In this document: positions 8,356 to 15,743 of the stretch, one piece after another
How positions within the stretch are numbered: the first letter of the stretch is position 1
Layout: every line of letters begins with the position of its first letter
DNA from: Solibaculum mannosilyticum
Lineage (GTDB): Bacteria > Bacillota > Clostridia > Oscillospirales > Acutalibacteraceae
Direction of reading: 5' to 3'
DNA: 64,000 bases
NCBI RefSeq assembly: GCF_015140235.1
Contig: NZ_AP023321.1
Span: 1,664,501-1,728,500, forward strand
The notes under the pieces: model-generated
What the model saw: the letters and a program-made list of their open reading frames with translations, nothing else
Told to the model about the DNA's origin: nothing
Databases searched by the model: none
Translations under genes and position numbers: made by a program

Positions 8356-9411
8356 CTATTTCTTCATCACAATGGTGACCGGTTTACTGGCCATAGCATC
8401 ATAAACTACATCTTCTGCTGATGGAATAATATGAGTTGGGATGGTAAGGGCATAGTAATTGTGGGTGCCCTCCTCAAATGCGGAGGAGTCCAGCTGAACT
8501 TCAATGCCCTGGTCTTTTCCCGTACTGTTCCAGTCCAAATAAGTTTTGCCCCCAAAGGCAGGGATCGGTTCCCCATCCTGAAGAATTACCGTGCGATAAC
8601 TCCCCTCATCTTTGGATAAAGCCAAATAAAAGGTATCCTCCGGCGTCCCCTCCATATAATATTCAAATTGGAACATGTCTGAAACCAGAGGAAGTTCATT
8701 TTTAAATATTCCATAGTGATAATAAAAGATATCCATTTGTTCTTCATCAGAAAAATAGATCTCTTCCGCGCGATATTCTACTTGTTCCAAAGAAACCGTG
8801 TCTAACTGTAGTTCTGGTACGGAGCTTTCCTCTTCTGCTTTTATGTAGATATGGTGAAAAGTTTCTATGCAAATAATTGGCTTATATGAGGATTGATCAA
8901 GCTGGTAGTCGTAATTAGATAAAAAGTGAACCATCAGGAGCGATGGTTGGTTAGTCGACGCTATTAGAGGCTGGTCGATGTAAAAAACAGGCCGGATGTT
9001 TGTGCTCTCAGGGCTTTCAAACTGATAGAGGGTGCGCTCTTCCTCTTCCTCATCCAGCCGGAAGGGCTGGATAACTCCGTTGATGGTAAAAAACACAGTA
9101 GTATTCACTGGAATATCACCGGTACGGGTAAAGCTGTAGCGGAGTTTCAATGGGGTTCCGTCATATGAAACAATGGAATTAGATTCTAAAATGTCCTCTC
9201 CATTAATGGAAATCGGCTTAAGATAACATACATGCTTCATAAAGGTAGGGTCTACTTCAGATGATTCTCCTTCTCTTGCCGATGAGGCCCACTCATAGCG
9301 CCCTTGGCTGGAAGCCTGAGCGGTGGTATGATCGTCTTTCTGGCATCCGGAGGACAAAAGCGCTAGATTTAAAACCAGACAAAGGCTTAAGATTTTTATA
9401 ATACGTTTCAT
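8356..9411 (-). CDS. Lipoprotein of unknown function between the two small secreted proteins
   Basis: A 351-residue lipoprotein: signal peptide of about 22 residues ending in the lipobox LSSGC. The mature part alternates hydrophobic and polar residues as in beta-rich extracytoplasmic proteins and has a strongly acidic stretch (DEEEEERT) around 125. I recognise no domain. AAAAGGAGG before the ATG is strong. It sits between two paralogous secreted proteins in the same orientation with short gaps, so it is probably co-expressed with them; an immunity or receptor role is only an inference. Confidence 0.75.
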   Translation of the reverse strand: MKRIIKILSLCLVLNLALLSSGCQKDDHTTAQASSQGRYEWASSAREGESSEVDPTFMKHVCYLKPISINGEDILESNSIVSYDGTPLKLRYSFTRTGDIPVNTTVFFTINGVIQPFRLDEEEEERTLYQFESPESTNIRPVFYIDQPLIASTNQPSLLMVHFLSNYDYQLDQSSYKPIICIETFHHIYIKAEEESSVPELQLDTVSLEQVEYRAEEIYFSDEEQMDIFYYHYGIFKNELPLVSDMFQFEYYMEGTPEDTFYLALSKDEGSYRTVILQDGEPIPAFGGKTYLDWNSTGKDQGIEVQLDSSAFEEGTHNYYALTIPTHIIPSAEDVVYDAMASKPVTIVMKK

Positions 9412-9432
9412 GGGGACCTCCTTTTCCAGTAT

Positions 9433-9449
9433 ATAAAACAGGTGGAGCA
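9433..9449 (+). repeat. 17-bp intergenic repeat, copy 3
   Basis: ATAAAACAGGTGGAGCA lies between small secreted protein 2 and the lipoprotein gene, as an exact inverted partner of the copy at 8319. Confidence 0.75.
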
Positions 9450-9513
9450 GTATTTTTACTTTAGTTTACCGATGAATAAAGATCTACTTGTGAACAAGCA
9501 TTCACAAATTTAC

Positions 9514-9894
9514 TTACCAGGTTACCGTCGTAGTTCCTCCATAACTCCCTTGGCTGCTGGAGTACCATGCCATGTGATCCACAGCCTTGGTAATACCGGC
9601 AGTCGAATTACTATAGAATGGATTTGCACCGCCGATACCTTTCGTACCACTGGAGGTATAGATGGTCCCCTGATGATTATAACTTCCTCCCCAGTTGGTA
9701 GGAGTAATGCTGGATGTATAATAGGTAGTGTAGTTAGGCGCTGGTGCAGAAAGCGTTGAAGAAAAAGTGAATGGACCATCATAAGCAGTGCTCGTTCTTG
9801 CCGCGGAACCAGTTACTGCTAACGTTGCTACAACTGCCAATGCAAATACGCCTGTTACTTTTTTACCACATTTTGTTCTACTCATTTTATTCAT
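9514..9894 (-). CDS. Small secreted protein 2 (paralogue of protein 1)
   Basis: A protein of about 126 residues with a signal peptide sharing an identical 20-residue block with protein 1, and a homologous mature domain of about 95 residues rich in Ser/Thr/Tyr/Gly ending TTTVTW. Unlike protein 1 it has no Shine-Dalgarno site; in-frame ATGs lie at 9903, 9894 and 9885. The promoter at 9911-9939 predicts a transcript start near 9904, so the message may be nearly leaderless. I give 9894 as a compromise. It is the first gene of the leftward operon. Confidence 0.75.
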   Translation of the reverse strand: MNKMSRTKCGKKVTGVFALAVVATLAVTGSAARTSTAYDGPFTFSSTLSAPAPNYTTYYTSSITPTNWGGSYNHQGTIYTSSGTKGIGGANPFYSNSTAGITKAVDHMAWYSSSQGSYGGTTTVTW

Positions 9895-9910
9895 ATTTAT
9901 CATATATAAA

Positions 9911-9939
9911 ATTGTACTACCAATTAGCATCTTAGTCAA
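9911..9939 (-). promoter_or_regulatory. Promoter of the secreted-peptide operon
   Basis: TTGACT (9934-9939) and TACAAT (9911-9916) with a 17-base spacer, reading left. The predicted start near 9904 leaves almost no untranslated leader. Confidence 0.75.
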
Positions 9940-10010
9940 TATTGTACTTTAAAAATTAAAATAATGTAACTATTTAAGATAATTATTACAATATTAAAAC
10001 ATTTTGTACT
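9912..10010 (+). promoter_or_regulatory. Three TTGTACT boxes around the secreted-peptide promoter
   Basis: TTGTACT occurs at 9912-9918 (overlapping the -10), 9942-9948 (just upstream of the -35) and 10004-10010. The spacings of 30 and 62 bases are close to three and six helical turns, placing the boxes on one face of the DNA. They may be binding sites for an unknown regulator. Confidence 0.4.
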
Positions 10011-10089
10011 ATAATTTTTTAAGCCTCTAATGGAAATTACAAATGTAAATTTACTACTATAGGAACAGTTCTTTAAAGAAATAAAAACA

Positions 10090-10154
10090 TATAGCCCTAA
10101 TATTACGTTTGTCTGAGGGATTCTCCTACAAGATTAGGGATAAGAAATGGCTAT
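10090..10154. repeat. Nested inverted repeats upstream of the peptide operon
   Basis: TATAGCC/GGCTATA form an outer arm and CCTAAT/ATTAGG an inner arm, enclosing about 30 bases. This could fold as an RNA hairpin or bind a dimeric protein. No coding potential. Confidence 0.4.
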
Positions 10155-10203
10155 AGCATCAAAAATATTGCATAGATCTGGGTGAATGAGAAATAAAAAA
10201 AGC

Positions 10204-10330
10204 CGAGTCCAAAACGACAATGACGTTCGGGCTCAGCCTACTAATAAAACGATAAAAAATATCTGATACAAACGCGGATGGAAAAGCTCCAAATATAACA
10301 CCGATGGTTCGCAAGTAGCATACCACAGGT
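10204..10330 (-). ncRNA. Putative structured RNA element, copy A
   Basis: Read on the minus strand, this has a CCGCGTTTGTA core, a GATA-TTTTTT-TATC hairpin and then a strong stem (GCTGAG... with ...CTCGGC) running into seven Ts, as an intrinsic terminator would. The core and hairpin resemble copy B at 62964 and partly copy C at 10420. I do not recognise the family. Confidence 0.45.
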
Positions 10331-10383
10331 TTGGATTTATATTACAAAGAAGATAGCACACTATAAACATGGAAACAAAATAA

Positions 10384-10440
10384 AAGGCACCCCACAAAAG
10401 TAAGGTGCGCGCCTTAGAAGCGGCAATTTGCCGCTGGATT
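10384..10440 (-). repeat. Degenerate second copy of the tRNA-Gly trailer
   Basis: This stretch resembles 10488-10537: an ACCCCACAAA... hairpin, then AGGTGCGCG, then a GCGGC/GCCGC hairpin ending in CCGCTGGA. In the right-hand copy that end is the encoded CCA of the tRNA. It may be the remnant of a duplicated tRNA locus. Confidence 0.5.
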
Positions 10441-10477
10441 TACGCTACAAAAAAATACCCAACTTTGACGCGGGTGC
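10420..10477 (-). ncRNA. Putative structured RNA element, copy C (partial)
   Basis: Minus-strand CCCGCGT core, then GGGTAT, a T-rich loop and GTAGCGTAAA, followed by the perfect hairpin GCGGC/GCCGC. The order and several short blocks match copy B, with compensating changes in the small stem (AGGTT/AACCT in B, TTGG/CCA in C). Confidence 0.4.
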
Positions 10478-10485
10478 AAAACAAT

Positions 10486-10534
10486 ACGCACCCCACAAAG
10501 TGAGGTGCGCGTCTTGGGTGCGGCGACTCGCCGC
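10486..10534 (-). terminator. tRNA-Gly trailer hairpins
   Basis: Directly after the encoded CCA the minus strand carries GCGGCGAGTCGCCGC and then a strong CGCACC...GGTGCG hairpin followed by TATTGTTTT, which probably terminates the tRNA transcript. Confidence 0.65.
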
Positions 10535-10609
10535 TGGAGCGGGAAACGGGATTCGAACCCGCGACTTTCGGCTTGGGAAGCCGACGCTCTACCGCTGAAC
10601 TACTCCCGC
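10535..10609 (-). tRNA. tRNA-Gly (anticodon CCC)
   Basis: A complete 75-base cloverleaf with encoded CCA. The acceptor stem GCGGGAG pairs with TTCCCGC; the anticodon stem TCGGC/GCCGA encloses TTCCCAA, giving anticodon CCC; the T arm is GCGGG-TTCGAAT-CCCGT. The discriminator is U, as expected for bacterial glycine tRNAs. Confidence 0.97.
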
Positions 10610-10620
10610 AAAGTGGTACT

Positions 10621-10649
10621 ATTTTAACACAATCACTTTTAAAAATCAA
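10621..10649 (-). promoter_or_regulatory. Promoter of tRNA-Gly
   Basis: TTGATT and TAAAAT with a 17-base spacer, ending 11 bases before the mature tRNA. Confidence 0.7.
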
Positions 10650-10831
10650 GTATGAACCCCATAAAAATCCCATTAACCTTATTGTCTATTTCTGAAATTA
10701 TATCTTGGTGTTTTTTAAGATAGCGAGTAATAACAAATAAACTATACATCTATTTTTGAAAAGAAATTTTAATATTATCTAAAAAATTGGAGCTATTTTG
10801 TTTCACTCCCTTATGTTCTACAAAATCCCCC

Positions 10832-10860
10832 TTGGCTTTTCTGCCAATATCGTTTATAAT
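10832..10860 (+). promoter_or_regulatory. Promoter of the DUF4358 lipoprotein gene
   Basis: TTGGCT and TATAAT with a 17-base spacer. It would give a leader of about 200 bases in which I see no recognisable riboswitch. The stretch 10650-10831 behind it holds no supported gene. Confidence 0.6.
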
Positions 10861-11073
10861 ATATCTAAGAAGAGCAATCTATAAATATCTTTTGTTCCCT
10901 GTTTTAATTGAATACGTTGATTACTATGGACGTCAACTTTAGACATTCCGCATGGCTGTACCAAATGAAGTTATTTTTTCATGGTCTGTGGGTTCTACCG
11001 ATGGACGGCCAATTTTTATGCTGTTCAGCAGTGCCCTGAGTGAATGGAATTTACTACTAAAGGTGGTGACTCT

Positions 11074-11598
11074 ATGCAAAAAGTGCAGCCTTCCTTTTTC
11101 CTTTTAACAGCTATCTGCTTACTGATCGTATGTGTTGCATTCGGTGTTGGCGGTTGTCAGCGTTCTCCCTCTCTGTCAGAAGCTGCTCAAATCCGTACTT
11201 CTCAAACAATTGAAGTCTCCGCTGCTGATATAACAACTGACATTCAAAATCGTCTGAATATAACCGATATGGTTTCTGTCTCTCGTGAAAATCTGGCTTC
11301 GTATTTTAATATCTATGTAGATGATATTGAGGATTATTCTTTTTTAGTCAGTTCTTCTGAAAGTAAAGCCGATGAATTGGCCGTGTTTAAATCCTCTAAT
11401 TCCGATTCAGTAGCTGAAATTAAAACCGCTGTCAGCAATCATATTTTATCGAAGGAAGATAGTTTTAAAAATTTAGACCCTGTAGAATACCAAAAGGTCA
11501 AAGATGCTGTACTGGTTGATTACGATCAATACGTTTTTCTAGCGGTATGTAACGATCCTGAAAGCGCCAGTAAAGCTTTTGAAGCCTATTTAAAATAA
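11074..11598 (+). CDS. DUF4358-like lipoprotein
   Basis: A 174-residue lipoprotein: signal peptide followed by the lipobox VGGC at about residue 28, then a compact domain of about 130 residues with the SVSRENLASYFNIYVDDIEDYSF region and a C-terminal helix (ESASKAFEAYL) that I associate with DUF4358. AAAGGTGGTG lies about 8 bases before ATG 11074. It is transcribed alone between its promoter and a strong terminator. Function unknown; members are lipid-anchored on the outer face of the membrane. Confidence 0.8.
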   Translation: MQKVQPSFFLLTAICLLIVCVAFGVGGCQRSPSLSEAAQIRTSQTIEVSAADITTDIQNRLNITDMVSVSRENLASYFNIYVDDIEDYSFLVSSSESKADELAVFKSSNSDSVAEIKTAVSNHILSKEDSFKNLDPVEYQKVKDAVLVDYDQYVFLAVCNDPESASKAFEAYLK

Positions 11599-11607
11599 AG
11601 TATCCAA

Positions 11608-11643
11608 AAAGAGGTGCAGTCACTGCGACTGCACCTCTTTTTA
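11608..11643. terminator. Bidirectional terminator
   Basis: Perfect stem AAAGAGGTGCAGTC/GACTGCACCTCTTT between the convergent genes ending at 11598 and 11668. Confidence 0.9.
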
Positions 11644-11667
11644 TTTTCCAAAGAATCTAAAATACTT

Positions 11668-12702
11668 TTAGTCCAGATATAGATGCATGGGATAGGACAG
11701 ATACTCCACATCTTCCAACTTATCCACTGTGATATATCCGGCCGGCGCCCTGAGTATACTGGGAATACGATTGACAACAGTAGCACAAGTGTGCTCCACC
11801 GTAGCCGGTTTCTGGACAAAGAAGGTCGTGTCCGGCTCCCCGAGGATCTTCCAATCGCACATATCGCCGTCGTCAGGGCCATAGACCTTACCGATGCACT
11901 GAGTCTCGATGATCGGACCTTGGAAGGTCTCGGTTGTCACCACGGCGCTCATACCAATACAGTTGCCCTTAGGAATCGTCTCCCCTAATGTGGAGGAATA
12001 AAGATCTTTGTCATAGAAATACGGGACACACTTCTGACTCTGGCTCTTGATGGTCCATCCCATCTTATTGCACAACGATTCATTGGAGTTCCACACATAG
12101 GCTGGCTCCAACGTGGTGGGATGAGCGATCTTCTCTTCAAATTCCTCCGGAGTCAGGCCGACGCCATGAGCTTGGGCCAATGCCAGACCGTAATCTTCTA
12201 CGTTGTAGCTGACTGCGCCTTCGATCTTATCAATGCGATGGCATCCCCCTGCTACACAGCTGATCATGTTGATCCAATAGATATCCTGCATGCCGGAGCC
12301 GACGATGGTACAATTGTTTTCTTTTGCCAGCTTGTCCAATTTGTTGGTGATACCGGCAGACGTCGTCCAGGGATAGATGGCTTCCTCACAGGTGGTCACG
12401 ATATTAATGCCTCGTTTGGCACAGCGTTCAAAATGAGGATACACGTCATCCATAAAGCTAAATAGGGTTAAAATCGCGATATCCGGATCGCATTCATCCA
12501 ACACCGCATCGGCATCGCTGCGGATGGTCACGCCCAGCTGACGGCCTAATCCTGCCCAATCGCCTACGTCCATTCCCACGACATCGGGATTGACGTCGAT
12601 GGCGCCTACAATGTCAGCACCCTTTTCGTACAAATAACGCAAGGTGTATTTGCTCATTTTACCGCAGCCGTACTGCACCACTCGAATTCTCTCTGCGTTC
12701 AT
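11668..12702 (-). CDS. NAD(P)-dependent dehydrogenase of the 2,4-diaminopentanoate dehydrogenase type
   Basis: A 344-residue protein with an N-terminal Rossmann fold ([17 protein letters not shown], acidic ID at the end of the second strand) and a C-terminal domain resembling the DAP_DH_C family, which includes 2,4-diaminopentanoate dehydrogenase (Ord) of ornithine fermentation and resembles dihydrodipicolinate reductase. Ord oxidatively deaminates 2,4-diaminopentanoate with NAD(P). The expected ornithine aminomutase and thiolase partners are not next to it; a MerR regulator and MATE pump are. The ATG at 12702 has GAGG 8 bases upstream and is preferred to 12726. Exact substrate uncertain. Confidence 0.7.
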   Translation of the reverse strand: MNAERIRVVQYGCGKMSKYTLRYLYEKGADIVGAIDVNPDVVGMDVGDWAGLGRQLGVTIRSDADAVLDECDPDIAILTLFSFMDDVYPHFERCAKRGINIVTTCEEAIYPWTTSAGITNKLDKLAKENNCTIVGSGMQDIYWINMISCVAGGCHRIDKIEGAVSYNVEDYGLALAQAHGVGLTPEEFEEKIAHPTTLEPAYVWNSNESLCNKMGWTIKSQSQKCVPYFYDKDLYSSTLGETIPKGNCIGMSAVVTTETFQGPIIETQCIGKVYGPDDGDMCDWKILGEPDTTFFVQKPATVEHTCATVVNRIPSILRAPAGYITVDKLEDVEYLSYPMHLYLD

Positions 12703-12818
12703 GGAACCAACCTCATTTCTTTTCAATTTAGACGTCTGAGAAGGAATTCCTTTCCAGCTGTCAACTTTAGTATAAAGGTTATAGCGGCTATAAGGTCAAG
12801 AATTTTTTGTCAAAAAAA

Positions 12819-13664
12819 TCACAATCTTTTTTCGTGAAATTTGACCGGAACTTGCAGACGTAAAAACATCCCCCGTTGCTGCCGTTCCACCATCGGGATC
12901 TCCGCGATGGCCTCGCACAAATAGTCCCCACAAACTTGATACCCCTGGTTGTTAATATACCCCATAAGCCGCTGTACATATTCCTTTTCCTTATAAAAAT
13001 TATCGCAGTAGATGCAGAGATAGTTGCCGGCCGGCACGGTTTCCATATGAGTTTCGGGTACAAACTCCTGATCCACGAAGACAAATACCTCTGTAGAATA
13101 GAAATCCCCTTTTAATAGACGATCCCGCCGTAGGATGGTGCCGGCGTTACAGAAATAAATCTGTGGCAGACGGTCGGCCATCAGCCTCTCCCGCAGTTGA
13201 CGCAGCATCTCTTCATACGTCTCCAGGTCATGATCGTAAAAATTGATGCCGGCGTCGATGCGGTACATCTGGCGTTTTCCGATGTATTCCATCAAAATGG
13301 AGCCGTCGGGAGGCGCGCTGCGGTATCGCTCAAAGCTCTCCACCGTCCGCTCGATGGCGCGGCGCTGGAACTTTAAATCACGGATCTCCTCGTCGATCTG
13401 ACGCTGCTTTTGCCGCAAAGCCTTTTCAATGTAGTCCAGATCCTGGCTGTCCAGCTGATGCTTGATGTCCTTGAGGCTAATACCCAAGGATTTCATATAC
13501 TGAATGATGTCCAATACCGCGCTTTGACGGATATTGTAGTACCGATATCGGTTATCCTCCCCCCGATAAACAGGGGATAGCAGTCCCATTTTATCGTAAA
13601 ATCGCAGCGTCTGCTGAGAAACACCGTTTAACTTTGCCATTTGTCCGATGGTCAGCCATTCCAT
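12819..13664 (-). CDS. MerR family regulator with a GyrI-like effector domain
   Basis: The 281-residue protein begins with a MerR winged helix (LTIGQMAKLNGVSQQTLRFYDKMGLL, then GEDNRYRYY), continues with a dimerising coiled coil (about 80-125) and ends with a roughly 150-residue domain of the multidrug-binding GyrI/BmrR type. Such proteins activate exporter genes on binding hydrophobic cations. Its likely target is the MATE gene just upstream in the same direction, and perhaps the dehydrogenase downstream. Confidence 0.9.
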   Translation of the reverse strand: MEWLTIGQMAKLNGVSQQTLRFYDKMGLLSPVYRGEDNRYRYYNIRQSAVLDIIQYMKSLGISLKDIKHQLDSQDLDYIEKALRQKQRQIDEEIRDLKFQRRAIERTVESFERYRSAPPDGSILMEYIGKRQMYRIDAGINFYDHDLETYEEMLRQLRERLMADRLPQIYFCNAGTILRRDRLLKGDFYSTEVFVFVDQEFVPETHMETVPAGNYLCIYCDNFYKEKEYVQRLMGYINNQGYQVCGDYLCEAIAEIPMVERQQRGMFLRLQVPVKFHEKRL

Positions 13665-13775
13665 ATGTCGTCACCTCACCTCTGTAGTCAATCGGTCACA
13701 AGCATTATAACAACCATAATGTTTTTTGAAAAGATTATTCATAAAATTCCCGGTTTTTCGCATAATGCGGCAAAA

Positions 13776-13814
13776 CAAAAAGCCAAGGAGTGTTCGTCTC
13801 TCCTTGGCTTTTAT
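13776..13814. terminator. Terminator between the MATE and MerR genes
   Basis: Stem AAAAGCCAAGGAG/CTCCTTGGCTTTT, with A and T runs on both sides. It follows the MATE gene on the minus strand, so the MerR gene downstream probably has its own promoter or depends on read-through. Confidence 0.85.
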
Positions 13815-13827
13815 TGTTCAGCTTAAG

Positions 13828-15144
13828 TCAGGATGGGAGCTCGGTAGCCTTTGTTTTCTTCTGCGACCAGACCAGAAGAAATATTCCCAACGCGGTCAGT
13901 ATCATCTGGACAGCCGGCACGCTGATCCAAACCCCGTCTACTCCTAAAATGGACGGCAGCACCAGCAAGGCCATCAGGCACAACAAGATCGGTTCCCCAT
14001 AAATGAGCAGGCAGGCAAACAGCGTACGCTTGACGGCGTAAAAATACGGGATGGTGATGCGTAAAAAGGCCACAAATACAAATCCCAGTAAAAAGATGGT
14101 GAGCACCCGTGCCACATCCTGTGTCAGCCCGTCCGAAACGCCAAATACCCCTGGAATCACGCCGCGCAGGCTGTACATGACGCCCATACTGACCACGGAC
14201 AAAATGCCGCCTGTGACATAAGCCATTCTTCGAACTGTGTGCATATCCCGCTCTTGTCCAGCCCCATAAGCCTGGCTGATCAAAGGCTGACATCCATCTC
14301 CCACGCCCTGTAACAACAGTTGTACAATACATACCACGTAGCTCACGACCGCATAGCAGGCCACAGCGTGGTCCCCGCCGTACAAAAAGGCCGCTTTGTT
14401 GATGACGATAATCACCAAGTTGGGAGACAGCGTCAGGCCAAACGGGGACAAGCCTCCCAGTAGAATCCGATGGATCTCCCCTTTCGACGGCCGGTATCCC
14501 AAAAGACATTGCAGTTTCTTTTTCTTCCAAAGGAACAGCGCCCCGATTACTGCCGTCACGGCTTGACCAATGATGGTGGCTACCGCCGCACCCGTCATAC
14601 CGTAGCTTAACACCATGACAAACAGCCAATCCAACACTACATTGGTCAGAAATCCCGCTACCATGGAACACATCGCGATTACCGATCCATTGTAATTGCG
14701 GATGAGAGGGGTTAAGCCTGTTCCCAGAATCTGAAATGCTGCTCCTATTGCGATCACTTGTGTGTACTGTTCGGCCAAGCCAAGGAGTTCTCCTCCAGCC
14801 CCAAACCACTGGAGAAGAATGGGGAATCCCAGCAGCAACAAGACGGTTATTGCAATACAGGATATCCCAATGAGCACAAGCGTATTGCTTAAATAGTGCT
14901 TTTGGCCTTCCTCATTCTTCTGGCCGATGCAAATGGCCACGGCGATAGCTCCACCCATACCGATTCCCGTGCCCACAGCCTGAATGAAAGCCGTGATGGG
15001 ATACGCCACGTTGATGGCTGCCAATCCCATGTCCCCCAGCTTTTGCCCAATGAAAAAACCGTCTACAATGGCGTATATCCCCGAAAAGGCAAACGCCAAC
15101 ATGGCAGGAAAAACATTGGCAAAAAATTTCCTCTGAATGCTCAA
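13828..15144 (-). CDS. MATE family multidrug efflux transporter
   Basis: A 438-residue protein with twelve hydrophobic segments and the MATE hallmark near its start (AFSGIYAIVDGFFIGQ, then GLAAINVAYP). MATE pumps export cationic compounds with Na+ or H+. The TTG at 15144 gives MSIQRKFF, the start I would expect for this subgroup, and has AAAAGGGG 11 bases upstream; ATGs at 15237 and 15225 lack ribosome binding sites and add a basic extension. The MerR-type regulator downstream is probably its activator. Confidence 0.88.
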   Translation of the reverse strand: MSIQRKFFANVFPAMLAFAFSGIYAIVDGFFIGQKLGDMGLAAINVAYPITAFIQAVGTGIGMGGAIAVAICIGQKNEEGQKHYLSNTLVLIGISCIAITVLLLLGFPILLQWFGAGGELLGLAEQYTQVIAIGAAFQILGTGLTPLIRNYNGSVIAMCSMVAGFLTNVVLDWLFVMVLSYGMTGAAVATIIGQAVTAVIGALFLWKKKKLQCLLGYRPSKGEIHRILLGGLSPFGLTLSPNLVIIVINKAAFLYGGDHAVACYAVVSYVVCIVQLLLQGVGDGCQPLISQAYGAGQERDMHTVRRMAYVTGGILSVVSMGVMYSLRGVIPGVFGVSDGLTQDVARVLTIFLLGFVFVAFLRITIPYFYAVKRTLFACLLIYGEPILLCLMALLVLPSILGVDGVWISVPAVQMILTALGIFLLVWSQKKTKATELPS

Positions 15145-15244
15145 ATCCTCATCATCCCCTTTTGATAGCCGTTGGAAGATCACTTGTTTTAGCTTTCGCC
15201 TTCCACTGATTTTACCGGAATTCATTCTTAACGGCATTTTAATG

Positions 15245-15270
15245 CATATAGTACGAATTCATACTATATG
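15245..15270. promoter_or_regulatory. Palindromic operator candidate upstream of the MATE gene
   Basis: CATATAGTA-8-TACTATATG is a perfect 9-bp inverted repeat just downstream of the predicted MATE transcript start, where a repressor could block transcription. Confidence 0.5.
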
Positions 15271-15281
15271 TGCGTAACTAA

Positions 15282-15312
15282 AACTTACCACACAAAAAAA
15301 AGTATGTCAAGT
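15282..15312 (-). promoter_or_regulatory. Putative MATE promoter
   Basis: TTGACA, a spacer of about 19 bases and TAAGTT with an extended TGG. The long spacer would suit MerR-type activation. A short palindrome GTCCGATTCGGAC lies just behind the -35. Confidence 0.45.
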
Positions 15313-15411
15313 CCGATTCGGACCAGGTAAAAAATTTCTATTTTATTTTTCCGGAATTTTCTTTTTATGTTTAGCCGATGGCTGGCAAGACTACTGATGA
15401 GGTGATCAAAC

Positions 15412-15621
15412 ATGCCTGAACCTTTGTTGCCGATCAACACGATGTTAGGTCTGAGAGCGCTGGAGGCTGAGGAAACCGATGTCTCTAGTTTTGTACTTTC
15501 GTTGCCTGAGCCGGTGCGGCAAGAGTTGCGCCAGTACGCTGGGCAAATTCACTCGGAAAAAGACCTCCATGAAGTTGCCGGGCAGCTTATGGAAGCCCAT
15601 CGCTTTCACGAACGCGGCTGA
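15412..15621 (+). CDS. Small protein, tandem family member 1
   Basis: A 69-residue soluble, helical protein. Residues about 27-63 (FVLSLPEPVRQELRQYAG, IHSEKDLHEVAGQLME) align without gaps to the protein encoded at 15744, so the two form a tandem paralogous pair. GAGGTGATCAA before the start is repeated in front of the second gene. No catalytic or metal-binding pattern is visible and I know no function. Confidence 0.65.
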   Translation: MPEPLLPINTMLGLRALEAEETDVSSFVLSLPEPVRQELRQYAGQIHSEKDLHEVAGQLMEAHRFHERG

Positions 15622-15743
15622 GGTAAAAATCCTCAAATGGGTATCCAACTATTTTCTCGGCGCGATTTAAACCATCCTACTTTTTTCGGATAATGGTACC
15701 ACAACTACAAAACCTTTACGAGCTCGCTTTGAGGTGATCAATG

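Noticed and set aside
7938-9894. Assignment of the small secreted proteins to the lactococcin 972 family
   Set aside because: Size, signal peptide, aromatic richness and ABC neighbours are similar, but I cannot align the conserved Trp/His positions of that family, and its membrane protein type is missing.
10384-10537. Short CRISPR-like repeat pair near the tRNA
   Set aside because: Only two imperfect copies with internal hairpins and no regular spacers; better explained as duplicated tRNA trailers.
13823-14809. Open frame of 328 codons on - inside the MATE gene
   Set aside because: Same strand, other frame, low-complexity Gly/Arg/Ser content; the MATE frame has clear membrane segments and family motifs.
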